Assembly: GCF_000337835.1 (NCBI RefSeq)
Contig: NZ_AOLM01000028.1
Coordinates: 62,001-126,000 of the forward strand
DNA length: 64,000 bases
Direction of reading: 5' to 3'
DNA from: Haloferax sulfurifontis ATCC BAA-897
GTDB taxonomy: Archaea > Halobacteriota > Halobacteria > Halobacteriales > Haloferacaceae
Below the pieces are notes generated by a model. The model did not search any database. It was not told the DNA's origin and saw nothing but the letters and a program-made list of their open reading frames with translations. Shown here piece after piece: positions 51,428-60,488 of this stretch. Both the position numbers and the translations under genes were made by a program. Position 1 is the stretch's first letter. Each line of letters opens with the position of its first letter.

Positions 51428-53641
51428 ATGACGACCTCGGAATCCCCCCATATCGTCTACGTCGACGACGATGCGGCGCTCTTGGACCTCGGCGAGACGT
51501 ACCTTCGAAAACTCTCTTCGTTCGAGGTGACGACCTGCTCGGACCCGACGGCCGCGCTCGATATCGTTCGTGATTCCGATATCGACTGCGTCGTCAGCGA
51601 CTACGACATGCCGGCGATGACCGGCGTCGAACTCCTCGAAACGGTCCGCGAGGAACACGGCTCGCTTCCCTTCATCCTCTTTACGGGCAAGGGGAGCGAG
51701 GAAGTCGCGAGCGACGCCATCTCCGCGGGCGTCACCGACTACCTCCAGAAACAGCCCTCCTCCGAGCAGTACGAACTCCTCGTCAACCGCATCGAAAACA
51801 GCGTCTCCGAGCACCGGGCGACCCGCCGGGCGGAGCGCTACGAGACCGTTCTCGAAGCGCTCGGCTACCCGGTGTACGTCGTCGACGAGCGCGGCCGCTT
51901 CACCTACGTCAACGACGCCTTCGCGGACCTCTCGGGCTACGCGGTCGACGAGATTCTCGGGAGCGGCCCGGAGCTCGTGAAAGACGACGCGGACGTGCAG
52001 AAGGCGGCCAGCGAACTCGGGGGGGTTCTCTCGTCGAGCGGTCCCGACACGACCCAGTTCGAAATCGAACTCCGGACCGCCGACGGCGAGGCGGTGCCGT
52101 GCCGCGACCACATGGGCTATCTCCCCTACGAGGGCGAGGCGTTCCGCGGCTCGGTCGGTATCCTCCGGAACATCTCCGGCGAGCGGGCCCGACGGGACGA
52201 ACTCGCCCGCGACGAGCACATCATCCGCGCCGCGGGCGACCCGGTCTACTCCCTCGACGCCGACGACCGCTTCGAGTACGTCAACGACGCCTTCGTCGAG
52301 CTCGTCGGCCACGACCGCGACCGCGTCCTCGGGTCGCATCTCTCGTCGTACCTGCCCGACGCGGACTACGAGACCTACGAGTCGCTCCGGGCGTCGCTCG
52401 GCGACGGCGCGGAGACCGACCGGCTCACCTTCGAGACGCAACTCCTCGCGGCGGACGGCGACGGCCGCGACCGCGTGCCCATGGAGTGTCACCTCACGCT
52501 CCTCCACGACGACGGCTGTGAGGTCGTCGGCACGACGGGAATCCTCCGGGACATCTCCGAGCGACTGGCCCAGGAGGCCGAACTGTCGCTGATGCGCCGC
52601 GCCATCGACGAGGCCTCGGTCGGCATCACCATCACCGGTCCGAGCGAGGACGACTGCCCCATCGTCTACGCGAACGCCGCCTTCGAGGAGCTCACCGGCT
52701 ACGACGCCGACGAGATTCTCGGCGAGAACCACCGCGTCCTGCAGGGGCCGGACACCGACGAGGAAGAGTGCGAGCGGTTCCGCGAGGCCATCGCCGACGA
52801 GGAGCCGTGCAGTATCGAACTCCTCAACTACCGCCGCGACGGGACGCCGTTTTGGAACCACTGCGAGATAACGCCGGTCCACGGCGACGACGGGCGCGTC
52901 GCGAACTACATCGGCTTCCAGCGCGAGGTGACAGAGCGCAACGCCCGCCAGCGCCTGCTCGAACGGCAGAACGAGCGCCTCAGCGAGTTCACGCGGGTCG
53001 TCTCGCACGACCTCCGGACGCCGCTGACGACCGCTCGCGGCTACTTCGACATCGTCGCCGAGTCGCCCGGCGACGCGGACGCCGAGGACCTCCGAAAGCT
53101 CGGTCGGAGCCTCGACCGCGTCGAGGAGTTGCTCTCGGACCTGACGACGCTCGCCACGCAGGGCGAGACGGTCGTCGAGACGGAGCCGTTGGACTTCCGG
53201 CGCGCGGCCGAGCGGGCGTGGGAGACCGTCCCGACCGACGACGCCGAACTCCGGTTCGACCGGACGGCCGGCGGCGCGTCGCGGACGATAGCGGCCGACG
53301 AGAGTCGGCTCCGACAGCTCCTCGAGAACCTGTTCGAGAACGCAGTCGCCCACGGCGGACCCGAGGTGACGGTGACCATCGGCCGGACGCGAAACGGCTT
53401 TTTCGTCGAGGACGACGGCGACGGCTTCCCGGCCGACCGCTCGCCCGCGGAGTGCTTCGAAGCCGGCGTGAGCGAGCGTCGCGGCGGCGGCCTCGGCCTC
53501 GCCATCGTCAAGCGAATCGCGGCCGCCCACGACTGGACGCCGACCGCGGAGCGCGGTTCGGCCGGCGGCGCGCGGTTCGTCTTCACCGAGTCGGCGACGG
53601 CCGCGGGACCGCCCGCCCGGCGACAGCGGAGCGACGACTAA
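51428..53641 (+). CDS. hybrid receiver-PAS sensor histidine kinase
   Basis: The 737-residue protein begins with a CheY-like receiver (phospho-Asp58, VVSDYDMPAMTG). Three PAS domains follow (about 135-255, 260-380, 395-510), the last with the LOV-like stretch GENHRVLQGPDTD. HisKA has phospho-His527 (VVSHDLRTPLTTARGY), then HATPase motifs (ENLFENAVAHGG, GGGLGLAIVKRI). A LOV flavin adduct would need a Cys in the NCRFLQ-type motif; here it reads ENHRVLQG, so light sensing by that mechanism is unlikely. No regulator partner is adjacent. Confidence 0.92.
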   Translation: MTTSESPHIVYVDDDAALLDLGETYLRKLSSFEVTTCSDPTAALDIVRDSDIDCVVSDYDMPAMTGVELLETVREEHGSLPFILFTGKGSEEVASDAISAGVTDYLQKQPSSEQYELLVNRIENSVSEHRATRRAERYETVLEALGYPVYVVDERGRFTYVNDAFADLSGYAVDEILGSGPELVKDDADVQKAASELGGVLSSSGPDTTQFEIELRTADGEAVPCRDHMGYLPYEGEAFRGSVGILRNISGERARRDELARDEHIIRAAGDPVYSLDADDRFEYVNDAFVELVGHDRDRVLGSHLSSYLPDADYETYESLRASLGDGAETDRLTFETQLLAADGDGRDRVPMECHLTLLHDDGCEVVGTTGILRDISERLAQEAELSLMRRAIDEASVGITITGPSEDDCPIVYANAAFEELTGYDADEILGENHRVLQGPDTDEEECERFREAIADEEPCSIELLNYRRDGTPFWNHCEITPVHGDDGRVANYIGFQREVTERNARQRLLERQNERLSEFTRVVSHDLRTPLTTARGYFDIVAESPGDADAEDLRKLGRSLDRVEELLSDLTTLATQGETVVETEPLDFRRAAERAWETVPTDDAELRFDRTAGGASRTIAADESRLRQLLENLFENAVAHGGPEVTVTIGRTRNGFFVEDDGDGFPADRSPAECFEAGVSERRGGGLGLAIVKRIAAAHDWTPTAERGSAGGARFVFTESATAAGPPARRQRSDD

Positions 53642-53656
53642 CGCCCGCGTCACCCG

Positions 53657-53685
53657 TACAATTTCTAAAATTTTCACACTTTTTG
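53657..53685. repeat. AT-rich ACAATTT/AAAATTTT cluster
   Basis: This short AT-only patch (ACAATTTCTAAAATTTTC and CACTTTTT) lies between the kinase and the ribbon-helix-helix gene. It ends in five T's, so it may double as a terminator of the kinase transcript. It resembles the patches near 30820 and 59370. Confidence 0.5.
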
Positions 53686-53771
53686 ACGGTCCCGCTCGAT
53701 TCGTCACTCTCGTTCGGCTCGCGGCGGTCGTCTGCACATCGCTTAAGAACTCCACCGAGAGTTAGGGTCTC

Positions 53772-54317
53772 ATGGTCACGAATCGCATCACGGTGTCGCT
53801 CGACGAGGACGCCCAGTCGGCGCTCGACGGGCTCGCCGGCCGGACCGACAAGGCCCAAAGCGAGCTCGTCCGCGAGGCGCTCGTCTTCTACGCGGCCAAC
53901 TTCGAGGCGGCGACGACCGACGCCGGGCCGAACCTCGAAGCCTACCACCAGATGCTGTCGAGCGGCGAGCACGTCCTCCTCGACGTGGACTTCCTGCACA
54001 CGTTTCTCGACTACGTGGAGGACGACGACGGCGACCCGGACCCCGCGTTCCTCGACGCCGTCGACCGGGTCGCGGCGTTCCACGCCCACGAGTACCGCGA
54101 CCGGTTCGAGTCGCTGGGCGAACTCCTCGACTGGCTGTCGTTCTGCGGCTTTCTCACGGTCCGCGCCTCCGAGGGCGACACCTTCCACGTCGTCTTCCCC
54201 ACCGAGTCTGTCAAGTGGTTCATGTCGCGGTTCATCGCGCTCAGCACCGAGCAGTCGCCGTTCGACATCGAGGTCGAAGAGGGCGTCTCGAAGGTGCTTC
54301 TCACCGAGGTCCGGTGA
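53772..54317 (+). CDS. ribbon-helix-helix (CopG-type) protein with long C-terminal domain
   Basis: The first 45 residues form a ribbon-helix-helix DNA-binding motif (NRITVSLDEDAQSALDGLAG, then SELVREALVFYA). The remaining 135 residues form an unrecognised alpha/beta domain (VLLDVDFLHTFLDYVEDDDG; HEYRDRFESLGELLDWLSF). It could be an autonomous repressor with ligand-binding domain. No toxin partner is present, so an antitoxin role is not supported. Confidence 0.8.
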   Translation: MVTNRITVSLDEDAQSALDGLAGRTDKAQSELVREALVFYAANFEAATTDAGPNLEAYHQMLSSGEHVLLDVDFLHTFLDYVEDDDGDPDPAFLDAVDRVAAFHAHEYRDRFESLGELLDWLSFCGFLTVRASEGDTFHVVFPTESVKWFMSRFIALSTEQSPFDIEVEEGVSKVLLTEVR

Positions 54318-54392
54318 GGGTCGCGCCCGGCGCGGACCGTCGACCGGTTCGCCGGTCGCCCGAACCGGTTGAGGGCCACGCCCGGCGCGGAC
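54316..54392. repeat. 22-bp direct repeat flanking a strong inverted repeat
   Basis: GAGGGTCGCGCCCGGCGC... at 54316-54337 recurs with two differences at 54371-54392. Between them ACCGGTTCG (54343-54351) and CGAACCGGT (54361-54369) form a perfect 9-bp inverted repeat with a 9-base loop. The structure directly follows the ribbon-helix-helix gene and could end its transcript or act as an operator. Confidence 0.6.
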
Positions 54393-54503
54393 TTCACACT
54401 CGTTCATACTCCTTCACACGCGCTCTTCCCGCCGTAAACGGCGTTCTCAACCGGGATTTATCACTCAGAGTTTGATACGTCAATTCACCTCACAGGAAGA
54501 ACC

Positions 54504-55721
54504 ATGAACATCATCCAACGTCTGAAATCTATCGGTCCGGGTGCGATGGTCGCCGCCGCGTTCATCGGTCCCGGCACGGTCACGACCGCGAGCGTGACGG
54601 GCGCGCGATTCGGCTACGCGCTCGTCTGGACCATCGCCTTCTCGATAGTCGCCACTATCGTGCTTCAGGAGATGAGCGCCCGACTCGGCCTCGTCTCCCG
54701 CGAGGGCCTCGGCGAGGCGCTCCGCGAGCAGTTCGACAACCCCGCGCTGTCGGGGCTGAGCATCGCCCTCGTCGTGAGCGCCATCGGCATCGGGACGGCC
54801 GCCTACGAGACCGGGAACATCCTCGGCGGCGCGGCCGGACTGGAGGGCCTGACCGGCATCAGCGCCAACCTCTGGGGGCCCGCGATGGGCCTCGTCGCCG
54901 GCGTCCTCCTGTGGTCCGGCAAGTACAAACTCATCGAGAAAGCGCTCGTCGGTCTCGTCTCCATCATGGCCGTCTCCTTCCTCATCGACGCCGTCCTCAT
55001 CGGCCCCGACCTCGGCGCGCTCGCCCGCGGGTTCGTCCCGAGCGTCCCGCAGGGGTCTGCGTTCCTCATCACCGGCCTCATCGGGACGACCGTCGTCGGC
55101 TACAACCTCTTTCTCCACGCCGGGAGCGTCCAAGAGCGGTGGGCCGGCCCCGAGGAGTTGCACGAGTCGCGGGCCGACACGGTCCTGTCTATCGTCCTCG
55201 GCGGCTTCATCACCATCTCGATTCTCGTCACCGCCGCGGCGGCGTTCCCCGTCGGGACGAACATCCAGAACGTGAGCACGATGGCCGAACAGCTCGAACC
55301 CCTCGTCGGCACGCAGGCGAAGGTGTTCTTCGGCATCGGGCTGTTCGCCGCGGGCTTCACCAGCGCGACGACCGCCCCGCTGGCCGGCGCGTACGCGACG
55401 GCGGGGGCGCTCGGCTGGGACACCGACCTCCAGTCCACGAAGTTCCGCGCCGTCTGGGGCTCGATTCTGCTCGTCGGCATCGTCTTCTCCGCGGTCGGCT
55501 ACAGCCCCGTGCAGGCCATCGTCTTCGCGCAGGTCGCAAACGGCGTCCTGCTTCCCATCGTCGCCGTCTTCCTCATCTACGTGATGAACGACCGCGACAT
55601 CCTCGGGTCGTACGCCAACTCCACGCTCCAGAACGTCGTCGGCGGGCTGGTGACGCTCGTTGTCGTCTGGCTCGGCCTCCGAACGCTCTATACGGTCGCC
55701 GCCGATATGGGGGTGTTCTGA
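54504..55721 (+). CDS. NRAMP-family transporter lacking the metal-binding residues
   Basis: The 405-residue protein has about eleven hydrophobic helices and the NRAMP pattern: SIGPGAMVAAAFIGPGTVTT in helix 1 and VVGYNLFLHAGSVQERW in helix 6. In metal-transporting NRAMPs helix 1 has DPGN and helix 6 has MPH; here these read GPGT and VGY, so the Asp, Asn and Met ligands are all missing. A non-metal substrate is likely. It is translationally coupled to the HyuA gene (overlap at 55721), so a hydantoin, oxoproline or related cyclic amide is the best guess. Confidence 0.9.
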   Translation: MNIIQRLKSIGPGAMVAAAFIGPGTVTTASVTGARFGYALVWTIAFSIVATIVLQEMSARLGLVSREGLGEALREQFDNPALSGLSIALVVSAIGIGTAAYETGNILGGAAGLEGLTGISANLWGPAMGLVAGVLLWSGKYKLIEKALVGLVSIMAVSFLIDAVLIGPDLGALARGFVPSVPQGSAFLITGLIGTTVVGYNLFLHAGSVQERWAGPEELHESRADTVLSIVLGGFITISILVTAAAAFPVGTNIQNVSTMAEQLEPLVGTQAKVFFGIGLFAAGFTSATTAPLAGAYATAGALGWDTDLQSTKFRAVWGSILLVGIVFSAVGYSPVQAIVFAQVANGVLLPIVAVFLIYVMNDRDILGSYANSTLQNVVGGLVTLVVVWLGLRTLYTVAADMGVF

Positions 55722-57736
55722 TGGACACAGAAACGCGAATCGGCGTCGACGTCGGCGGCACCTTCACCGACGTGGCGCTTCTGACTCCCGAGGGCCGCCT
55801 CGTCACCGCGAAGGTCCCGAGCACGGACGACCAGAGCGTCGGCGTCGTCCGCGGCATCGAGAAGGCCTGCGACGACGCCGGTATCGACCTGGCCGAGGTC
55901 GACGCGTTCACCCACGCGATGACCGTCTCGGTCAACGCCCTCCTCGAAGACGACGGCGCGACGACCGCGCTCGTCACCACCGAGGGGTTCCGCGACGTGC
56001 TCGAAATCGGCCGACAGGCCCGCCCCGACCTCTACGACGTGACCGCCGACAAGCCCGCCCCGCTCGTCCCGCGCCGCCGCCGATTCGAGGTGACCGAGCG
56101 GGCGACCGTCGAGGGCATCCAGACCGAAGTCGACGAGTCGGAGGTCCGCGCGCTCGCCGACGACATCCGCGACGCCGGCGCGGAGAGCGTCGCCGTCTCG
56201 CTGTTGCACGCCTACCAGCACCCCGAAAACGAGCGCGTCGTCGCCGGCGTGCTCCGCGAGGAACTCGACGCGCCCGTCTCCGCCTCCCACGAGGTGCTCG
56301 CCGAGTTCCGCGAGTTCGAGCGCACCTCGACCACCGCTGTCGACGCCTACGTGACGCCGGCCATCGACAGCTACCTCGGCCGCCTCGAATCCCGCGCGGC
56401 CGACCTCGGCGTCCCGGTCCCGAAAATCATGCAGGCCAACGGGGGCATCGCCCCGGCGTCGACCGTGCGCGAACACGCCGTGACGACCACGATGTCCGGG
56501 CCGGCGGCGGGCGTCGTCGGCGCGGCGGAGACCGCCACCGACTCCGGCGACGACCTCGCCGGCCTCGTCACCTTCGACATGGGCGGCACCTCCAGCGACG
56601 TGAGCCTCGTCCGCGACGGCGAGGTCGAGCGGACCACCGACGCCGAAATCAACGGCCGGCCCATCAAGACGCCGATGGTGGACGTGAACACCGTCGGCGC
56701 GGGCGGCGGCTCCATCGCGTGGGTCGACTCGGGCAACGCGCTCCGGGTCGGGCCGCGGTCGTCGGGCGCGAACCCCGGTCCGGCCTGCTACGGCCGCGGC
56801 GGCACCGACCCGACCGTGACGGACGCGAACGTCGTCCTCGGCTACATCGGCGGCAGTTCCGCCCTCGGCGGCGAACTCTCACTCGACGTGGACGCCGCCC
56901 GCGACGCGCTCGCCGGCCTCGCCGACGAGGCCGGACTGGACGACGCGCTCGCGGCCGCCCGCGGGGTCTACCGCGTCGCCAACGCCAACATGACGCGGGC
57001 GATTCGCGCCGTGACCGTCGAGCGCGGCCACGACCCGCGGCGGTTCGGCCTCGTCGCCTTCGGCGGTGCCGGCCCGATGCACGCCGCCGCGCTCGCCGAG
57101 AGCCTCGACATCGAGACCGTGGTCGTTCCGCGGGCCTGCGGCGTCCTCTCGGCGTACGGCCTGCTCGCGGCCGACCAGAAACACGACTCGGTGCGGACGC
57201 TCCGCCGACCCCTGTCCGGCCTCGACGCCGCGGCGGTCGAATCCGCCTATGCCGACCTCGAAGCCGACACGCTCGACGACGTGACCGACCCCGACGACGC
57301 GGCGGTCCGGCGCGCCGCCGACCTCCGGTACGTCGGCCAGAGCTTCGAACTGACCGTGCCCGTCGGCGAGACGTTCGACGCCGCGGCGGTCGAAGCGCGG
57401 TTCCACGAGGCCCACGAGAGCGCCTACGGCTACCGCCTCGACGACCCGGTCGAACTCGTCAACGTCCGGGCGACCGCCGTGGTCGAACGCGACTCCCTCG
57501 ACGTGACCTACCGCGGCGACGGCGACGCCCGCAAAGACACCCGCGAGGCGTTCTTCGACGGCGCGTTCCGCGAGACGCCCGTCTACGACCGCGACGGTCT
57601 CGGCGCGGGAGCGACCGTCGAGGGGCCGGCGATCCTCGAACAGCACGAGAGCACCGTCGTCGTGCCCCCGGCGTGGGGCGGGACGGTCGGGGCCGACGGG
57701 ACGCTCGTCCTGACCAGCGGGGGTGACGGCGAATGA
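55721..57736 (+). CDS. hyuA: hydantoinase/oxoprolinase family protein, subunit A
   Basis: The 671-residue protein has the ASKHA-like N-terminal motif RIGVDVGGTFTDVALL (ATP-binding), then TMSVNALLEDDGATTALVT, MGGTSSDVSLV and DVNTVGAGGGSIAWVDSG, ending in the YGYRLDDPVELVNVRA region. HyuA couples ATP hydrolysis to opening of 5-oxoproline, hydantoins or N-methylhydantoin, acting with HyuB. Length is normal. It overlaps the transporter gene before it and hyuB after it (4-base ATGA). Confidence 0.94.
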   Translation: MDTETRIGVDVGGTFTDVALLTPEGRLVTAKVPSTDDQSVGVVRGIEKACDDAGIDLAEVDAFTHAMTVSVNALLEDDGATTALVTTEGFRDVLEIGRQARPDLYDVTADKPAPLVPRRRRFEVTERATVEGIQTEVDESEVRALADDIRDAGAESVAVSLLHAYQHPENERVVAGVLREELDAPVSASHEVLAEFREFERTSTTAVDAYVTPAIDSYLGRLESRAADLGVPVPKIMQANGGIAPASTVREHAVTTTMSGPAAGVVGAAETATDSGDDLAGLVTFDMGGTSSDVSLVRDGEVERTTDAEINGRPIKTPMVDVNTVGAGGGSIAWVDSGNALRVGPRSSGANPGPACYGRGGTDPTVTDANVVLGYIGGSSALGGELSLDVDAARDALAGLADEAGLDDALAAARGVYRVANANMTRAIRAVTVERGHDPRRFGLVAFGGAGPMHAAALAESLDIETVVVPRACGVLSAYGLLAADQKHDSVRTLRRPLSGLDAAAVESAYADLEADTLDDVTDPDDAAVRRAADLRYVGQSFELTVPVGETFDAAAVEARFHEAHESAYGYRLDDPVELVNVRATAVVERDSLDVTYRGDGDARKDTREAFFDGAFRETPVYDRDGLGAGATVEGPAILEQHESTVVVPPAWGGTVGADGTLVLTSGGDGE

Positions 57737-59340
57737 GCGACCGCGAGGTCGACCCCGTGACGCTCGAAATCATGCGCAACCAGTTCGAGAGCGTCGCCGA
57801 GGAGATGGGGCAGGTGCTCATCACCTCGTCGTACTCGCCGAACATCAAGGAGCGCCGCGACTGCTCGACGGCGCTGTTCGACGCCGAGGGCCGCCTCGTC
57901 GCGCAGGCCGAACACATCCCGGTCCACCTCGGCGCGATGCCCGAGGCCGTGGACACGGTCCTCGACTACGACCCGGAACCGGGCGACGTGTTCGTCCTCA
58001 ACGACCCCTTCGAGGGCGGCACGCACCTCCCCGACGTGACGATGGTGTCGCCGCTCGCGGTCGACGGCGAGGTGCTCGGCTACGCCGTCTCGCGGGCGCA
58101 CCACGCCGACGTGGGCGGGATGACGCCCGGCAGTATGCCCGCCGGCGCGCGCGAAATCTATCAGGAGGGGCTCCGACTCCCGCCGGTCAGGCTCGTCGCC
58201 GGCGGCGAGACCAACGACGACGTGCTGTCGCTCCTCCTCGCCAACGTCCGCAACCCCGGCGAGCGCCGCGCCGACGTCCGCGCGCAACTCGCGGCCAACG
58301 AGCGCGCCGAGGAGCGACTGGCCGACCTCGTCGGGGAACACGGCCGGTCCCGCGTCCTCGCGGCGTTCGACGCCGTGATGGACTACTCCCGGAACCGCGT
58401 CACCGCGGAACTGCGCGACCTGCCCGACGGCGAGTACCGCGCCCGCGACGTGCTCGAAGGCGACGGCGTGACCGACGAGGACATCCCCATCGAGGTGACC
58501 GCGACGGTCGACGGCGACACCGTCGCGTTCGACTTCGACGGCACGGCCGACCAGGTCGCCGGCAACGTCAACGCCCCGCTCGCGGTCGCCAAGAGCGCGG
58601 TGTACTTCGTCGTTCGATGCGTCACTGACCCCGAAATACCGCCGAATCAAGGCTGTTACGACCCCATCTCGGTCGAGGTCCCCGAGGGGTCGCTCCTCAA
58701 CCCCGACGCCCCCGCGGCGGTCGTCGGCGGCAACGTCGAGACGAGCCAGCGCGTGACCGACGTGGTCTTTTCGGCGCTCGCTGATGCCGCCCCCGAGCGC
58801 GTCCCCGCGCAGGGACAGGGGACGATGAACAACCTCACCATCGGCAGTCGCGCCGGCGGCTCGGACGGCTTCACCTACTACGAGACCATCGGCGGCGGGT
58901 TCGGCGGCCGCGCCGGCGGCGACGGCATGGACGGCGTGCAGGTCGGGATGACCAACACGCTCAACACGCCGGTCGAGGCGCTGGAAGCCGAGTACCCGCT
59001 TTTCGTCGAGGCGTACGGCCTCCGCGAGGGAAGCGGCGGCCGCGGCGAGTTCCGCGGCGGCCTCGGCATCGTCCGGTCGGTCACGGTCGAGGCCGACGCG
59101 ACTGTCTCGCTTCTCACCGAGCGCCGGCGGGTCGCCCCCCGCGGCATCGCCGGCGGCGAGGACGGGGCGACGGGACAGAACCTCGTGGACGGCGAGGCGG
59201 TCCCGTCGAAGACGACCCGCGACGTGCCCGCCGGCACGACCGTCACGGTTCGGACGCCGGGCGGCGGCGGCTACGGCGACCCCAACGACCGAGACGACGA
59301 CGCGGCCCGTCGTGACCGCGAGGACGAAAAGACGGAGTAG
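57733..59340 (+). CDS. hyuB: hydantoinase/oxoprolinase family protein, subunit B
   Basis: The 535-residue partner starts with VDPVTLEIMRNQFESVAEEM and has SSYSPNIKERRDCSTALFD, FVLNDPFEGGTHLPDV, SRAHHADVGGMTPGSMP and the C-terminal VRTPGGGGYGDP. It belongs to the HyuB/OplAH-B family, forming a heterocomplex with HyuA that hydrolyses a cyclic amide bond with ATP. It ends the operon; AT-rich sequence at 59362-59392 lies downstream. Confidence 0.95.
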   Translation: MSDREVDPVTLEIMRNQFESVAEEMGQVLITSSYSPNIKERRDCSTALFDAEGRLVAQAEHIPVHLGAMPEAVDTVLDYDPEPGDVFVLNDPFEGGTHLPDVTMVSPLAVDGEVLGYAVSRAHHADVGGMTPGSMPAGAREIYQEGLRLPPVRLVAGGETNDDVLSLLLANVRNPGERRADVRAQLAANERAEERLADLVGEHGRSRVLAAFDAVMDYSRNRVTAELRDLPDGEYRARDVLEGDGVTDEDIPIEVTATVDGDTVAFDFDGTADQVAGNVNAPLAVAKSAVYFVVRCVTDPEIPPNQGCYDPISVEVPEGSLLNPDAPAAVVGGNVETSQRVTDVVFSALADAAPERVPAQGQGTMNNLTIGSRAGGSDGFTYYETIGGGFGGRAGGDGMDGVQVGMTNTLNTPVEALEAEYPLFVEAYGLREGSGGRGEFRGGLGIVRSVTVEADATVSLLTERRRVAPRGIAGGEDGATGQNLVDGEAVPSKTTRDVPAGTTVTVRTPGGGGYGDPNDRDDDAARRDREDEKTE

Positions 59341-59361
59341 CGTCGACCGCCATCTCGGCCT

Positions 59362-59392
59362 ACACAGTCCACAATTTGCACAATTTGTAAAC
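59362..59392. repeat. AT-rich ACAATTT cluster between convergent genes
   Basis: The sequence CACAATTTGCACAATTTGTAAA contains two ACAATTTG units in the gap after hyuB and before the convergent OB-fold-like gene. Its base composition stands out from the flanks. It may be part of a termination region. Confidence 0.5.
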
Positions 59393-59442
59393 CGCTCGGA
59401 CGGTCGTCGTCCGTGCGTCACGCGATTGGTCGGACCCGTCGC

Positions 59443-60378
59443 TCAGTCGTCGTCCCGGTCCGACGACGCCTCTTCGTCTTTTTCCTCGTCGTCGAACGCC
59501 TGCATCCGCGGGTCTATCGCCGGGTCGCGCTGTTGCTTTCGCGCCCGGCGCTTCGCCGCGCCGACGAGCGAGTCGTCGCTCGACTGGGACTCCACGAACG
59601 TCTCGTCGCCGATGGCGCTCTCGGCGATGTCTCGAAGCGCCCCGAGGCGCTCGCGGTCGCTCGGCGACTGACTCCGCTCCCGCCCCCGACCGCCCCGGCG
59701 TCCCGACCCGCGGGCGTCGCGGTCGTCGTCCGGCGGAGAGCGCTGTGTGAACTGCGTCGCGTCCGTTATCAGCAACTGCACCTGGTCTTTCGCGCGGTAG
59801 TGGTGGTCCTTCGCGCCGGCGAACTCGAACCGCGCGCCCTCGCCGAGGTACGGGTGGCTCACGCCGTCGGGGACGACGAACACGACGCCGTTCGGCGCGC
59901 TCTCGTCGGTGAGGTGGCCGATGATGTCCGGCGTGCCGGGGTCGTTCTTGTCCACCCAATCGACCGACTCGACCGTCGCCTCCACGGTCACGTACGCCCC
60001 GCTCCCGGTGAGTTCCGAGAGCGTTCGCGTCGACTCCGCGCTCCCCGCGTCGTTCGACGCCGCCTCTGATTCCGACGCCGACGCCGATTCGGTCGCCGAT
60101 TCGGCCGTCGATTCCGGGCCGTCGGAACCCAAACCTGACTGGTCCGCTCCGACCGAGGCGAAGAGGTAGTCCACGTCACTGCCGCGTCCCGCCATGTAGT
60201 TCGAGACGGTGATACTCACTCGCGTCGGTCCCGATGAATCGGCGGGTTCGTCGCCGTCATCGAAGATGCATTTCACGTCGGAATCGGTTTCGGGCGACTG
60301 GAGAAACCACGCGCCGTCGCGTCTCTCGACGGTCACCGTCCCCGTCGACCCCGACTGAGTGAACCAATCCGTTGACAT
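59443..60378 (-). CDS. OB-fold-like haloarchaeal protein of unknown function
   Basis: The 311-residue protein has an N-terminal beta-rich part (TGTVTVERRDGAWFLQSPET), a Ser/Glu-rich linker (about 85-120), then an OB-fold-like domain (about 125-215: GAYVTVEATVESVDWVDKND, VVFVVPDGVSHPYLGEGARF) and an acidic/basic low-complexity tail. The domain pattern resembles single-stranded DNA-binding RPA-like folds, but the match is only by eye. A role in nucleic acid binding is possible. It is a lone gene. Confidence 0.72.
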   Translation of the reverse strand: MSTDWFTQSGSTGTVTVERRDGAWFLQSPETDSDVKCIFDDGDEPADSSGPTRVSITVSNYMAGRGSDVDYLFASVGADQSGLGSDGPESTAESATESASASESEAASNDAGSAESTRTLSELTGSGAYVTVEATVESVDWVDKNDPGTPDIIGHLTDESAPNGVVFVVPDGVSHPYLGEGARFEFAGAKDHHYRAKDQVQLLITDATQFTQRSPPDDDRDARGSGRRGGRGRERSQSPSDRERLGALRDIAESAIGDETFVESQSSDDSLVGAAKRRARKQQRDPAIDPRMQAFDDEEKDEEASSDRDDD

Positions 60379-60488
60379 ACAGTTTGTTCGAGTTCGACGT
60401 GTGATATGTGTTTCTCAGGTTAGAGAACTGAATGGCGAACTCGCGGTCGAGAGTCGAGTCGAACGGGCGGAACAGCCGCGCCGCGCCG

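Noticed and set aside
52660-52760. LOV blue-light sensor domain in the kinase
   Set aside because: The stretch resembles a LOV motif, but the Cys needed for the flavin adduct is not in the expected place (ENHRVLQG).
51422-53755. 777-codon minus-strand open frame
   Set aside because: It is antisense to the receiver-PAS kinase, which has all catalytic motifs. No motif is seen in the minus-strand product.
53772-54317. Toxin-antitoxin antitoxin
   Set aside because: The ribbon-helix-helix domain fits, but no toxin gene is adjacent and the protein is too long for a typical antitoxin.
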